The notes below the pieces were generated by a model that made no database searches, was not told where the DNA came from, and saw nothing but the letters and a program-made list of their open reading frames with translations. Positions 1-6,570 of a DNA stretch of 7,371 nt are shown one piece after another. The stretch covers positions 1-7,371 of the forward strand of contig JAISCJ010000107.1 in NCBI GenBank assembly GCA_031265645.1, written 5' to 3'. Every line of letters begins with the position of its first letter. Position 1 is the first letter of the stretch. The position numbers and the translations under genes are program-made. The stretch comes from Holosporales bacterium (GTDB lineage: Bacteria; Pseudomonadota; Alphaproteobacteria; BNTO01).

Positions 1-27
1 GGCAACAGCACAGGATTTCAACGAATC

Positions 28-2211
28 ATGACACTACTCGCTCTGAGTATAATAAACAATGATGAATCTAGCGCGTTCTGTTACGGAGCTACAAGCATTG
101 CGATTAAGCAAATTAGAGATGAATACGAGGACGTCGCGATCCAACAAGAGAACAAGCTGAGTATTAAATTTCACTTTCCTTCTTTAAAAAGTAGTACTAT
201 TTTGCACGAATCCATGCATTGTTTCCACCATATGCTTTTTGGTTTTGTTTCCCACGTTTTTCGCAGTGCATTTTACAATTACAGCATTATGAACGCGACT
301 CACTCTGATTTTATAAAGGTATTCTATCCGCTACTATCCAACAATGGAGGTGAGAACGAAATTCATAGGATTGTGCAAGCCAATTTAAGTAGACTAAAAA
401 GGACTAGGAATTTTAATCAAAAAATACTAAAAGTATGTGCTAGCCTCATACGAAATGGATTTGGCTCCGTCGTTTTTGAAGAATATATACGTCAATTGCA
501 ACAAAATCCAGAATCGACACTATCTTTAAGCGATTTACAAAAAGATGACTATAGCATAGCCAGAATTGTGTCGACATATCTCATTGCGTTGATTGAAAAA
601 GATGGTAGCAATAAAACAAATTGGACAAATGCTTACGAAATTCTGACAATTATTGGACAAATTCCTATTCAAGTACATAATAGCACTTTTACGATAACAG
701 ACAGGCATAATGAACTTATTTATAAGATGAGATTATTTGGGAATACTTGGAATGCTATATTTAATTCGGAGAAATCCACCCAAGACCGTTTTTTTAGACG
801 ACATCTAATGTTTGGTGAAAAAGATACAGGCTCAATGTGGGAAGAACAGCTAAACTATAGTTGGAAGAAGCTTTTTGGACTATTTGAAGCGAACGAGATA
901 CATATAAAAAATGAATTTTTTCAAAAAAATCCATTTAATAAGCCTTCTGATTTATTACACACGGTCGTATCTGATTTAGAGCAAAGCGAAGTGGATTTTT
1001 CTCAAGGCTTAGGTATTTTACGTGATGTTCTCTCTGCCCAAACATACGAAGAATGGCAATGTTTTGATCCCATAAGCGAATCTGAGAAGGCTTTAGGTTT
1101 TATTCCGAACATTGATGCACGTAAAGTGTCGACGGCTATGCGGAAAGGTAATTGGCGCGAGTATAAAGGGCTTATTGACGAAATATTTAATGATTACGAG
1201 AGATCTTGCAAGTTCATACAAGATATTAGGTTTTGGAAAGTTGGGAACTTTGGATGGAAATATGCGAAAGAACTAATAGCAAAGAATATCTCTGCGGATG
1301 ACAAAATGCAACTGATTGGACGAGCGGTTGTTCGCAACCCAGAAGTTGCATCAGATGTATTACATTGTTCCTCTTTAGGAGAGATCGCTTTAGCAGGAGT
1401 TTTTCATGGAATTATCCGGCTAGCAAATATTTGGCGTCTAACAGCAGATGATTCGGAACGAAAAAATGTAATAAAAGATATTGGAACGATTTTAGATTGC
1501 CTTAGGGACTCTCCAATTGATCGTTTTGTCAAAGCTTCGGTAGCACATAGATATGATTTTGTAAATGATTTGATAAAAGAAATCTCTTTCATGAGCAGAG
1601 AAGATATTTCATACTTATTTACAAAATTGTTTGCTATATACCCATTTTCGTTTAGATTATTCAGTCCTCTGAATCTGTTTATTGGGCAAAACGCTATTCA
1701 ACCGTTCTCAATGCTGGATTATTTGCCAGCCGATAAACGCATGCAGTGCGAATCGATCATGCAGGAATGGTCCGAGTTCGACGAAACAGACAAAATTAAT
1801 ACATTACGTATGGTGGATTATAGTAGTGCAGACCCACTCTTTTCTGGATACACACTGTTGCATTATGCAGCTTCGTTGAAAGAGCCCCCAGCATTCCTAA
1901 CGCAACTTGCTAATGGAATCGATTCATTTTCAGAAAATAATAAAGAAGACATACTATACATTATCACCTGTGGTGATCTTAACTCTCCTCTTCGTACGGT
2001 CTTCAGTATTGCATTGAGATTTGATCGGCAAGATTCTATAAGTATTCTGTGCCAAATCTTAAACAAAATATTTAAATCTTCCACAAATAGTACAATTAAA
2101 GCAAGGTGCCGCCAATTTAAATCAGACGTTTTACGCAAAGTGTACGATTCGTCGACTCGTGATATAATTGTTGGCGAAACACGCGATATTAGTTTAGAAG
2201 ACACAAACTAA
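28..2211 (+). CDS. Large protein of unknown family with HExxH zincin-type motif and C-terminal ankyrin-like stretch
   Basis: I do not recognise a family. The 727-residue product is mostly alpha-helical in character and has no signal peptide or clear membrane segment. Residues 57-66 read TILHESMHCF, which fits the extended zincin consensus (abxHEbbHbc) with H60, E61 and H64 as possible zinc ligands and catalytic Glu; a third ligand cannot be assigned. Residues about 601-632 contain GYTLLHYAAS followed by FLTQLANG, resembling one ankyrin repeat (G-x-TPLHxAA...LL..G), and 652-678 may be a second, degenerate one. The reading frame is open to base 1 with no upstream stop, and the ATG at 28 has only a distant AGGA (12-15), so the true start may lie outside the window. 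GC content is low: two sampled 60-base lines give about 33%, against about 48% for one line in efp. A protease-type effector is possible but is inference; the frame itself is certain. Confidence 0.8.
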   Translation: MTLLALSIINNDESSAFCYGATSIAIKQIRDEYEDVAIQQENKLSIKFHFPSLKSSTILHESMHCFHHMLFGFVSHVFRSAFYNYSIMNATHSDFIKVFYPLLSNNGGENEIHRIVQANLSRLKRTRNFNQKILKVCASLIRNGFGSVVFEEYIRQLQQNPESTLSLSDLQKDDYSIARIVSTYLIALIEKDGSNKTNWTNAYEILTIIGQIPIQVHNSTFTITDRHNELIYKMRLFGNTWNAIFNSEKSTQDRFFRRHLMFGEKDTGSMWEEQLNYSWKKLFGLFEANEIHIKNEFFQKNPFNKPSDLLHTVVSDLEQSEVDFSQGLGILRDVLSAQTYEEWQCFDPISESEKALGFIPNIDARKVSTAMRKGNWREYKGLIDEIFNDYERSCKFIQDIRFWKVGNFGWKYAKELIAKNISADDKMQLIGRAVVRNPEVASDVLHCSSLGEIALAGVFHGIIRLANIWRLTADDSERKNVIKDIGTILDCLRDSPIDRFVKASVAHRYDFVNDLIKEISFMSREDISYLFTKLFAIYPFSFRLFSPLNLFIGQNAIQPFSMLDYLPADKRMQCESIMQEWSEFDETDKINTLRMVDYSSADPLFSGYTLLHYAASLKEPPAFLTQLANGIDSFSENNKEDILYIITCGDLNSPLRTVFSIALRFDRQDSISILCQILNKIFKSSTNSTIKARCRQFKSDVLRKVYDSSTRDIIVGETRDISLEDTN

Positions 2212-2238
2212 GACGTTTCCTTTGCTAACTGATATTTT

Positions 2239-2312
2239 CGAATGACTCTCTACGGCAGTAATTAAAAACTGCGGGAACTCACAAAAACCGTTCTATGTAA
2301 TTGAGTCATTCG
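2239..2312. repeat. Nested inverted repeat (hairpin) downstream of the first gene
   Basis: A perfect 10-base inverted repeat, CGAATGACTC (2239-2248) and GAGTCATTCG (2303-2312), encloses smaller complementary pieces: ACGG (2252-2255) with CCGT (2288-2291), and GCAGT (2255-2259) with ACTGC (2268-2272). The inner pieces share base 2255, so they cannot all form at full length together. It begins 27 bases after the stop codon of the upstream gene and ends 8 bases before repeat copy 1. No T-run follows, so it is not a standard intrinsic terminator. It could stabilise the 3' end of the upstream mRNA or be the remains of a separate small mobile element. Confidence 0.5.
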
Positions 2313-2320
2313 CTATCACG

Positions 2321-2434
2321 ATATTAACATTCCATTTATGTCTGTCTCAATACAGCAAGGATTTATACGTCAAGGCTAGATATTCGCCGACATTAAATCC
2401 TATGGATAGACAGACATGAATGGAAGCTTAATAT
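2321..2434 (+). repeat. Palindromic intergenic repeat, copy 1 (MITE-like, 114 bp)
   Basis: The two ends form 27-base imperfect terminal inverted repeats (2321-2347 and 2408-2434) that match at 24 of 27 positions; one mismatch would be a G-U pair in RNA. The arm core is TTCCATTTATGTCTGTCT. An inner pair, AGGATTTA (2358-2365) with TAAATCCT (2394-2401), extends the hairpin. Related copies lie at 4132-4226 and 6702-6795 in the same orientation; this is the best-preserved one. It contains no coding potential, so if mobile it would need a transposase supplied elsewhere. No target duplication can be assigned with confidence because the ends are AT-rich. Confidence 0.75.
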
Positions 2435-2531
2435 TATGCTTCTCATATGTTATGACCCATAACACGACTAGACTATAGCTGCGCGCCAAAACATGATATA
2501 AATAAAGTAGAAGAGTCCGTTTCAAAGAAAA

Positions 2532-2539
2532 AAGGGAAT
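2532..2539 (+). promoter_or_regulatory. Ribosome binding site of the Sel1-like gene, unusually close to its ATG
   Basis: AAGGGA (2532-2537) is the only purine-rich Shine-Dalgarno-like site and lies 2 bases from the ATG at 2540, closer than usual. The next in-frame ATG (2555) would be 17 bases away, which is too far, so 2540 remains the better start. Either start keeps the signal peptide's hydrophobic core. No convincing promoter was found upstream; the best AT-rich hexamers, TATAGC at 2474 and TATAAA at 2497, lack a good -35 partner. Confidence 0.45.
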
Positions 2540-4069
2540 ATGTTTAATAAAATTATGTTTAAGATTTGTTTACCACTAACTATGGCTTTTTTAGCAATGA
2601 ATGTTGGGATGAGCTCAGGGTCGTATCGTCCGAATCCTATCGATGGTATATCTGGCTTTCTTTTGAAAATAAGTCCACAGGAAGAAGAAGAAACAGACTG
2701 TTCCTATGCGCATGTTTTCGTGAAAGGAGTCCCGTACATGATCGTATTAGACGGTCCAGAAGAAAACTTAAAAATCGAATCACCAAAAGCAGCCGTTACT
2801 CGACTAAAGGATGAAGACGTATTAACAATCAGGAACATAGTAGGAAAATTCTCTCCAAGTGAGAAAGAGTTAATACTGCTTGGTCCCGTTATGCAGTGCG
2901 TAGAAACAGCGAAAGGGAATAACGACATTTCGCAACAAGTGCTACCTCTTAATATAACATCAAAGGCAAACGTCGTCGATGTGTTCAATCTTGCTGGATT
3001 TTGTGTCAAGGGGACATACGCACCGGAAAACGTTGAGCCGGCTCAATGGTTTTTAACTTGCAGGGCTACAAGTCTGACTATGATCCCTTTTTGGCTAAAA
3101 CAGTTAGCTAAATGCTACAAGGACGGCGTCGGCACTACTCCAAATGTTATATATGCAGACGCTATAAATTTCGTCGCTTCAAGAATTTCGACGACGGGCC
3201 TGGAAAGGAAGCTGTCTACTGAGCAGCAGCTTATGCAATTTGCGAATGGAAGAGGAAGTGCATTCGACCTTAAAAACTTCTATGAGAGAGAAGTTCATTC
3301 AATAAATAAGGATTCTCTCCGTTTAGTTTTAGATGCGTTGTTATCTCATCGCAATAACAAAGAAATCGCTCAGATTTTATTTACGGATTTTCAATCACAG
3401 TTGAATCAAGAACAACTTGCAGGCACATTAATAGCGATGAAGGATCCTCACTATGCTTATAATATGGTCCAATTAGGTTTGGCGTTTCGGCAGAAAGCTA
3501 TCGATTCTGAAAAAAGTGAAGCGAACTCGTTGTTAAATTACGCGTATAAACTCATTGCATCTGCGGTACATCTTAAATACGAAGCTGCTATTCCCCTGTT
3601 GCTTCCAACAGCGTTATGCCGCCGTGATATATTAGACGATAGTCTGTTAGCCAATGTTCGCGTTACACTAGGTTCCATCTCAGACCATCCATGCTCCGTC
3701 ATTCAAAGGCTTTTTTATAAACTGTACTTTGGGGTTGGACCTGAACTGGACCAGCTGTGCTGTCTCGCAACACTTCAATCCGCTCCTGAAGGAAATCTTG
3801 TGCAATCATATTGTAATATGCTCAATAATCCAGGTTTTGTTATTGAAGCCTCAAGGCTATACGAATTAGCGCAGGACGAAAAAAAGGAAAAAGCTCTATG
3901 GCAGCAAACGCCCAATGCAGAAATTTTATGCGAATTCTTTGCACAAATGGGTTTTACCGTGAACGAAAAAATCCCTAATTCGCTATCAGAGTATGGGTTT
4001 GCTTTTAACCCTGCAGCCCAAACAGGGCAGGAGGACACGCCACAATTTGTCATTGCACCAGGCGTTTAA
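2540..4069 (+). CDS. Probable secreted protein with Sel1-like repeats, function unknown
   Basis: The 509-residue product begins with a probable Sec signal peptide: lysines at 4 and 8, a hydrophobic core at about 9-22 (ICLPLTMAFLAMNV), and likely cleavage near residues 25-28 (MSSG/SY). Residues 184-216 match the Sel1-like repeat pattern (LxxxYxxGxGTxPxxxxAxxxxxxR, with LAKCYKDGVGTTPN). A weaker helical repeat lies at about 309-352 (LGLAF...YAYKLIASA...AA). Residues 45-135 look like a separate, more beta-rich N-terminal domain that I cannot assign. Sel1-like repeats are known to mediate protein-protein contacts and are frequent in secreted proteins of intracellular bacteria; a role at the periplasm or host interface is inference. 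The gene stands alone, with its own terminator 23 bases after the stop. Its AT-rich composition resembles the preceding gene more than the core genes to the right. Confidence 0.8.
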   Translation: MFNKIMFKICLPLTMAFLAMNVGMSSGSYRPNPIDGISGFLLKISPQEEEETDCSYAHVFVKGVPYMIVLDGPEENLKIESPKAAVTRLKDEDVLTIRNIVGKFSPSEKELILLGPVMQCVETAKGNNDISQQVLPLNITSKANVVDVFNLAGFCVKGTYAPENVEPAQWFLTCRATSLTMIPFWLKQLAKCYKDGVGTTPNVIYADAINFVASRISTTGLERKLSTEQQLMQFANGRGSAFDLKNFYEREVHSINKDSLRLVLDALLSHRNNKEIAQILFTDFQSQLNQEQLAGTLIAMKDPHYAYNMVQLGLAFRQKAIDSEKSEANSLLNYAYKLIASAVHLKYEAAIPLLLPTALCRRDILDDSLLANVRVTLGSISDHPCSVIQRLFYKLYFGVGPELDQLCCLATLQSAPEGNLVQSYCNMLNNPGFVIEASRLYELAQDEKKEKALWQQTPNAEILCEFFAQMGFTVNEKIPNSLSEYGFAFNPAAQTGQEDTPQFVIAPGV

Positions 4070-4091
4070 TAATTGCGTTGAAAAAACCTTC

Positions 4092-4129
4092 TTTGGGGCG
4101 TGTACGTGCGCGTCCCAAAAATCTTTTTT
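4092..4129 (+). terminator. Rho-independent terminator of the Sel1-like gene
   Basis: An 11-base-pair stem, TTTGGGGCGTG (4092-4102) with CGCGTCCCAAA (4109-4119), includes two G-U pairs. The six-base loop is TACGTG, and a T-run at 4124-4129 follows. It lies 23 bases after the stop at 4069. On the opposite strand the hairpin is followed, after a short gap, by six T residues (complement of 4081-4086), so it might also stop minus-strand transcription coming from the suhB-like operon, whose last gene ends at 4265 with no closer terminator visible. Confidence 0.85.
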
Positions 4130-4131
4130 AA

Positions 4132-4226
4132 ATATTAAGTTTTCATTTATGTCTGTATCCATTGATCTTTAAGCTGCTTTTCAGATTAGAGCTATATAGG
4201 AACCAAAATTAATGGAAGGTTAAGAC
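4132..4226 (+). repeat. Palindromic intergenic repeat, copy 2 (degenerate right arm, 95 bp)
   Basis: The left arm (from 4132: ATATTAAG, then TTTCATTTATGTCTGTATCC) closely matches the left arms of copies 1 and 3; the ATGTCTGTATCC portion is identical to copy 3. The right arm is decayed: AATGGAAGGTTAAG (4211-4224) is recognisable, but the part that should pair with ATGTCTGT is lost. About 13 of 19 end positions still pair. It sits directly after the terminator, in the gap between two convergent genes. Confidence 0.6.
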
Positions 4227-4264
4227 TAGAAAACTAAAAGGCCCTGCAAAAAATGCTGTCCTGC

Positions 4265-5086
4265 CTAAAAAGAATTTTTCTCCGTGGTTGCAGATGTGAT
4301 CATCTTGAGTATGTCCTTGTGTAAGGGTTCGTTGCTTGCAACCACTCCGTTCATCCAAGGCGATGCGCTTCCACCGGCCTCGCGAACAAGCACTGACCCC
4401 GCCGCAGATGTCCACAGCGGTGCGCCTGCTTCAAAAAAAGCATCCAAGCGTCCAGCTGCAACAAACGCTAAATCTAATGAATTTGCACCAAGATGACGAA
4501 ATGCGTGGACTTTGCTTAAAATCATTTTCAAGCATTGTGCTGCGCGCTCCATTTTCCCAAAGCCAAACGGTGAACCAAGTCCGATCAAGGCAGATTCTAG
4601 AGTTCGACGTCCAGATACGCGAATCCTTTGATTATTGAGAAATGCCCCTTTGCCTTTTTCTCCCCAAAATAATTCTGAGGTAATCGGATTATGCACTACA
4701 CCTGCAATTGGTTCTCCGTGGTGCTCTATTGCAACAGATATTGAAAAATGTGGAATTCCATGCAAAAAGTTAATCGCGCCGTCCAATGGATTAATGATCC
4801 ACCTAAATCCACCGTTTTGATCAAACTTAGACCGCGGGCTCGCTGCCAATATTTCGCCACGTCCTTCCGTCAAAATATCGTACTCTGGGCGTGCAGCAGA
4901 CAAATCTTCGAGCAATATATGCTCAGCTCGTTTCGCTGCAGTTAAAGCAAACAAGCTAAGGCTTTTTGATGAAACTTGTAGCTTTTCCAATTCTCCAAAG
5001 TCACGAACCAAAACACGCGCAGCCTTTTGAATCGCTAAAATCGTGACATTTACAGCCGCTGACGACCGATTAGAAATGCTCAGCAT
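4265..5086 (-). CDS. suhB: SuhB/inositol monophosphatase-family protein, predicted catalytically inactive
   Basis: The 273-residue product is normal in length for the family and aligns throughout: WIINPLDGAINFLHGIPHFS (96-115), then IAGVVHNPITSELFWGEKGKGAF, LDLAFVAAGRLDAFFE (204-219) and AAGSVLVREAGG (228-239). Family members remove phosphate from inositol phosphates using Mg ions held by acidic residues. Here most of these are replaced: the DPLDGT motif is NPLDGA (N99, A104), WD is W225-T226, and the Asp pair of the KGxGDFVTxxD-type motif is L45 and A51. Only E74 (in TEGRGE) and D102 remain. The frame is intact, so this looks like a maintained pseudoenzyme. E. coli SuhB also acts with Nus factors in rRNA antitermination, reportedly without needing catalysis, and such a role is the likeliest here by inference. 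The start lies 6 bases after the efp stop, implying translational coupling. The symbol denotes family; function is unproven. Confidence 0.9.
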   Translation of the reverse strand: MLSISNRSSAAVNVTILAIQKAARVLVRDFGELEKLQVSSKSLSLFALTAAKRAEHILLEDLSAARPEYDILTEGRGEILAASPRSKFDQNGGFRWIINPLDGAINFLHGIPHFSISVAIEHHGEPIAGVVHNPITSELFWGEKGKGAFLNNQRIRVSGRRTLESALIGLGSPFGFGKMERAAQCLKMILSKVHAFRHLGANSLDLAFVAAGRLDAFFEAGAPLWTSAAGSVLVREAGGSASPWMNGVVASNEPLHKDILKMITSATTEKNSF

Positions 5087-5092
5087 AATTAA

Positions 5093-5659
5093 TTATTCTT
5101 TTGCTCGCTCTACGTAGGTTCCATCTGCAGTGTTTACAACAACGCGCATACCGGAATCAATGTGCTGTGGCACCATAATTCGAACGCCATTATCCAGCAC
5201 AGCCGGCTTATATGATGAACTTGCGGTTTGTCCCCTCACAACAGGGTCCGCTTGCTCAATTGTTGCAATTATAGTTGCAGGCAATTCCGCGTTAAGATAT
5301 TGGCCCTCGTGCGACATAAGCTTTACGATCATTCCGTCCTGCAAGAACACAGCAGCGCTGCCAATAATGTTGCGATCTACATAAACTTGGTCGAACGTAT
5401 CTTGGTCCATAAACACAAAGGAGTCGCCTTCTGCATACAGATATTGATAGTGCTTTTCATCAAGGTATATGCGCTCGATCTCTCCAGCAGAGCGGAAACG
5501 CTCATTTAGCTTGGTTCCTTCCAGAACGCTCTTCAATTCTGCTTGGATGTATGCGCCTCCTTTTCCAGGTTGAACATGCACCATTTTAACTACAACCCAT
5601 AAGCGCCCTTGATGTTCGACGACGTTGCCGACCCTCATTTCATTTACGCCAATCTTCAT
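5093..5659 (-). CDS. efp: Translation elongation factor P
   Basis: EF-P binds ribosomes stalled at consecutive prolines, between the P and E sites, and promotes peptide-bond formation. The 188-residue product has normal length and the three family domains: KOW-like domain I (about 1-63), OB domain II (about 66-130) and OB domain III (about 132-186), the last containing DPVVRGQTASSSYKPAVLDNG (136-156). The tip loop is PGKGGAY with K33 at the position of the modifiable Lys34 of E. coli EF-P. GTKLNERFRS (48-57) is typical of alphaproteobacterial EF-P. The start is supported by GAGGG (5667-5671) seven bases upstream. The gene lies 24 bases after tRNA-Met and 6 bases before the suhB-like gene, so all three are probably transcribed together from the promoter at 5770-5799. 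Its GC content is higher than that of the large + strand genes, as expected for a core gene. Confidence 0.97.
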   Translation of the reverse strand: MKIGVNEMRVGNVVEHQGRLWVVVKMVHVQPGKGGAYIQAELKSVLEGTKLNERFRSAGEIERIYLDEKHYQYLYAEGDSFVFMDQDTFDQVYVDRNIIGSAAVFLQDGMIVKLMSHEGQYLNAELPATIIATIEQADPVVRGQTASSSYKPAVLDNGVRIMVPQHIDSGMRVVVNTADGTYVERAKE

Positions 5660-5683
5660 ATGATCGCCCTCTATTTATTGGGA

Positions 5684-5757
5684 TAGCGGAAGAGGGACTT
5701 GAACCCCCGACACGCGGATTATGATTCCGCTGCTCTAACCATCTGAGCTACTCCGCC
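5684..5757 (-). tRNA. tRNA-Met(CAT), elongator type
   Basis: A full cloverleaf of 74 bases is visible. The acceptor stem is GGCGGAG with TTCCGCT (two G-U pairs), the D stem is GCTC/GAGC, and the anticodon arm GCGGA-ATCATAA-TCCGC has anticodon CAT at 5723-5721. The T arm is GGGGG-TTCAAGT-CCCTC with one G-U pair, and the discriminator is A. CCA is not encoded (the next bases are TCC), so it must be added enzymatically. An initiator is excluded because the anticodon stem lacks the three consecutive G-C pairs next to the loop and base 1 is paired. A lysidine-modified tRNA-Ile2 also has a CAT anticodon and cannot be fully excluded, but the body resembles alphaproteobacterial elongator tRNA-Met. 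It is the first gene of the efp operon. Confidence 0.93.
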
Positions 5758-5769
5758 ACGAAACACTTT

Positions 5770-5799
5770 AATATACCGACGAGGCATGGATTGTGTCAA
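5770..5799 (-). promoter_or_regulatory. Sigma-70 promoter of the tRNA-Met/efp/suhB-like operon
   Basis: On the minus strand a perfect -35 TTGACA (5799-5794) and a near-consensus -10 TATATT (5775-5770) are separated by 18 bases. Twelve bases lie between the -10 and the mature tRNA 5' end at 5757, so the tRNA leader would be only about five bases long. This is the strongest promoter in the window, as expected for a tRNA transcript. A weak inverted repeat, CTAAC (5800-5804) with GTTAG (5814-5818), abuts the -35; whether it matters is unknown. Confidence 0.78.
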
Positions 5800-5918
5800 C
5801 TAACGCACAGCTAGTTAGACAAAGAAACTTAAAACTACATTCGCGTTTTTTCAACTAATCAAACAGCGCAGAATCATCCATATACAAACAAAGCATTACT
5901 TATAATGTACTCTAAAAT
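5800..5918. other. Intergenic stretch upstream of the tRNA promoter
   Basis: This AT-rich gap between the operon promoter and the end of the TPR-protein gene contains no coding frame of note. I see no convincing terminator for the TPR gene: the run of T residues on the minus strand around 5850 is not preceded by a GC-rich stem. The only structure is the 5-base inverted repeat at 5800-5818 next to the -35 element. Confidence 0.4.
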
Positions 5919-6566
5919 TTACGTAGCAGACGAAGGAGTAATTACAGCTTCCGTCTCCACTGTATTGTTCGTCTTTTCCGTTTTAGGTAAAGAATTGATA
6001 TCAGTCAAAATAACTACGGACGTTTGTAGTAGTTCAGCAGCTTTTGGGTTTTTGTTGTATTTCTTACATAAATTCACCCACTCAACTATCTCATCTGCGT
6101 CTTGAGGAACTTTTTTTTCCATTACAAGAATCGACAGATTGATTGCGGCCTTTAGCGCTAAATCCGGTTCCGATTCACAGCAATTATTTATGCATTTTCT
6201 ATAGTAGATTGCCGACTTGTCGTACTGTTTCAGTTTATTGAAGGTTAGTCCTACGTTATATTCTGCCTCTCGACAACCAGTTTCAGCAGCTTTTGCAAAA
6301 TATTGAGCAGCTTTTAAAAAGCATTCTTTTGCCTTTTGATACTCTGATGTGCTTTCTGCTTGTTCGCCAAGAGTAAAATAGGCTGCTGCAATTTGGTTTA
6401 ACGCAGCAGCACTTCCTGGCTGTAGAAACTGTTCGAATACAGTCAACGCATGTTCTAGCGCTTCTGCAGATTTGGACTTTCCCCCTGAAGGGGCAGCCAA
6501 TCCTTCCGTGAAGTTCAAGGCGATTAACAAAACTGAAACAATAGCCTTATCGTAAACGTTCCACAT
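5919..6566 (-). CDS. Small secreted TPR/Sel1-like repeat protein
   Basis: With the ATG at 6566 the product has 215 residues. It begins with a probable signal peptide: lysine at 7, hydrophobic core AIVSVLLIAL (8-17), and likely cleavage after GLAA (22-25). Helical tandem repeats follow at about 54-90 (ALNQIAAAYFTLGE...AKECFLKAAQYF), 99-128 (AEYNVGLTFNKLKQYDKSAIYYRKC) and more weakly 135-168. The spacing of AA, G and YY residues is of TPR/Sel1 type. The C-terminal tail (about 190-215) is rich in Thr, Ser and Glu and probably disordered. A longer reading from a GTG at 6629 exists, but it has no ribosome binding site and would bury the signal peptide behind 21 residues, so I chose 6566. Such proteins act as protein-binding scaffolds; the partner here is unknown. 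The neighbour upstream is mutL, but a repeat element and a possible promoter separate them. Confidence 0.8.
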   Translation of the reverse strand: MWNVYDKAIVSVLLIALNFTEGLAAPSGGKSKSAEALEHALTVFEQFLQPGSAAALNQIAAAYFTLGEQAESTSEYQKAKECFLKAAQYFAKAAETGCREAEYNVGLTFNKLKQYDKSAIYYRKCINNCCESEPDLALKAAINLSILVMEKKVPQDADEIVEWVNLCKKYNKNPKAAELLQTSVVILTDINSLPKTEKTNNTVETEAVITPSSAT

Positions 6567-6570
6567 GCAA

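Noticed and set aside
2239..2312. Intrinsic terminator for the first gene
   Set aside because: The hairpin is not GC-rich and is followed by CTATCACGAT rather than a T-run; the inner loop is long.
2474..2502. Promoter for the Sel1-like gene (TATAGC or TATAAA)
   Set aside because: Neither hexamer has a -35 element resembling TTGACA at 16-18 bases, so I could not support either one.
2704..3009. Minus-strand reading frame inside the Sel1-like gene
   Set aside because: It has no ribosome binding site or conserved motif and lies wholly opposite a better supported gene; the frames at 3775-4053 and 1863-2204 were rejected for the same reason.
5130..5384. Plus-strand reading frame inside efp
   Set aside because: It is antisense to a strongly conserved gene, has no recognisable protein features, and is explained by codon bias of efp; the same applies to the plus-strand frames at 4284-4945 within the suhB-like gene.
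5684..5757. Initiator tRNA-fMet
   Set aside because: The acceptor end is fully paired and the anticodon stem GCGGA/TCCGC lacks the three consecutive G-C pairs next to the loop that mark initiators.
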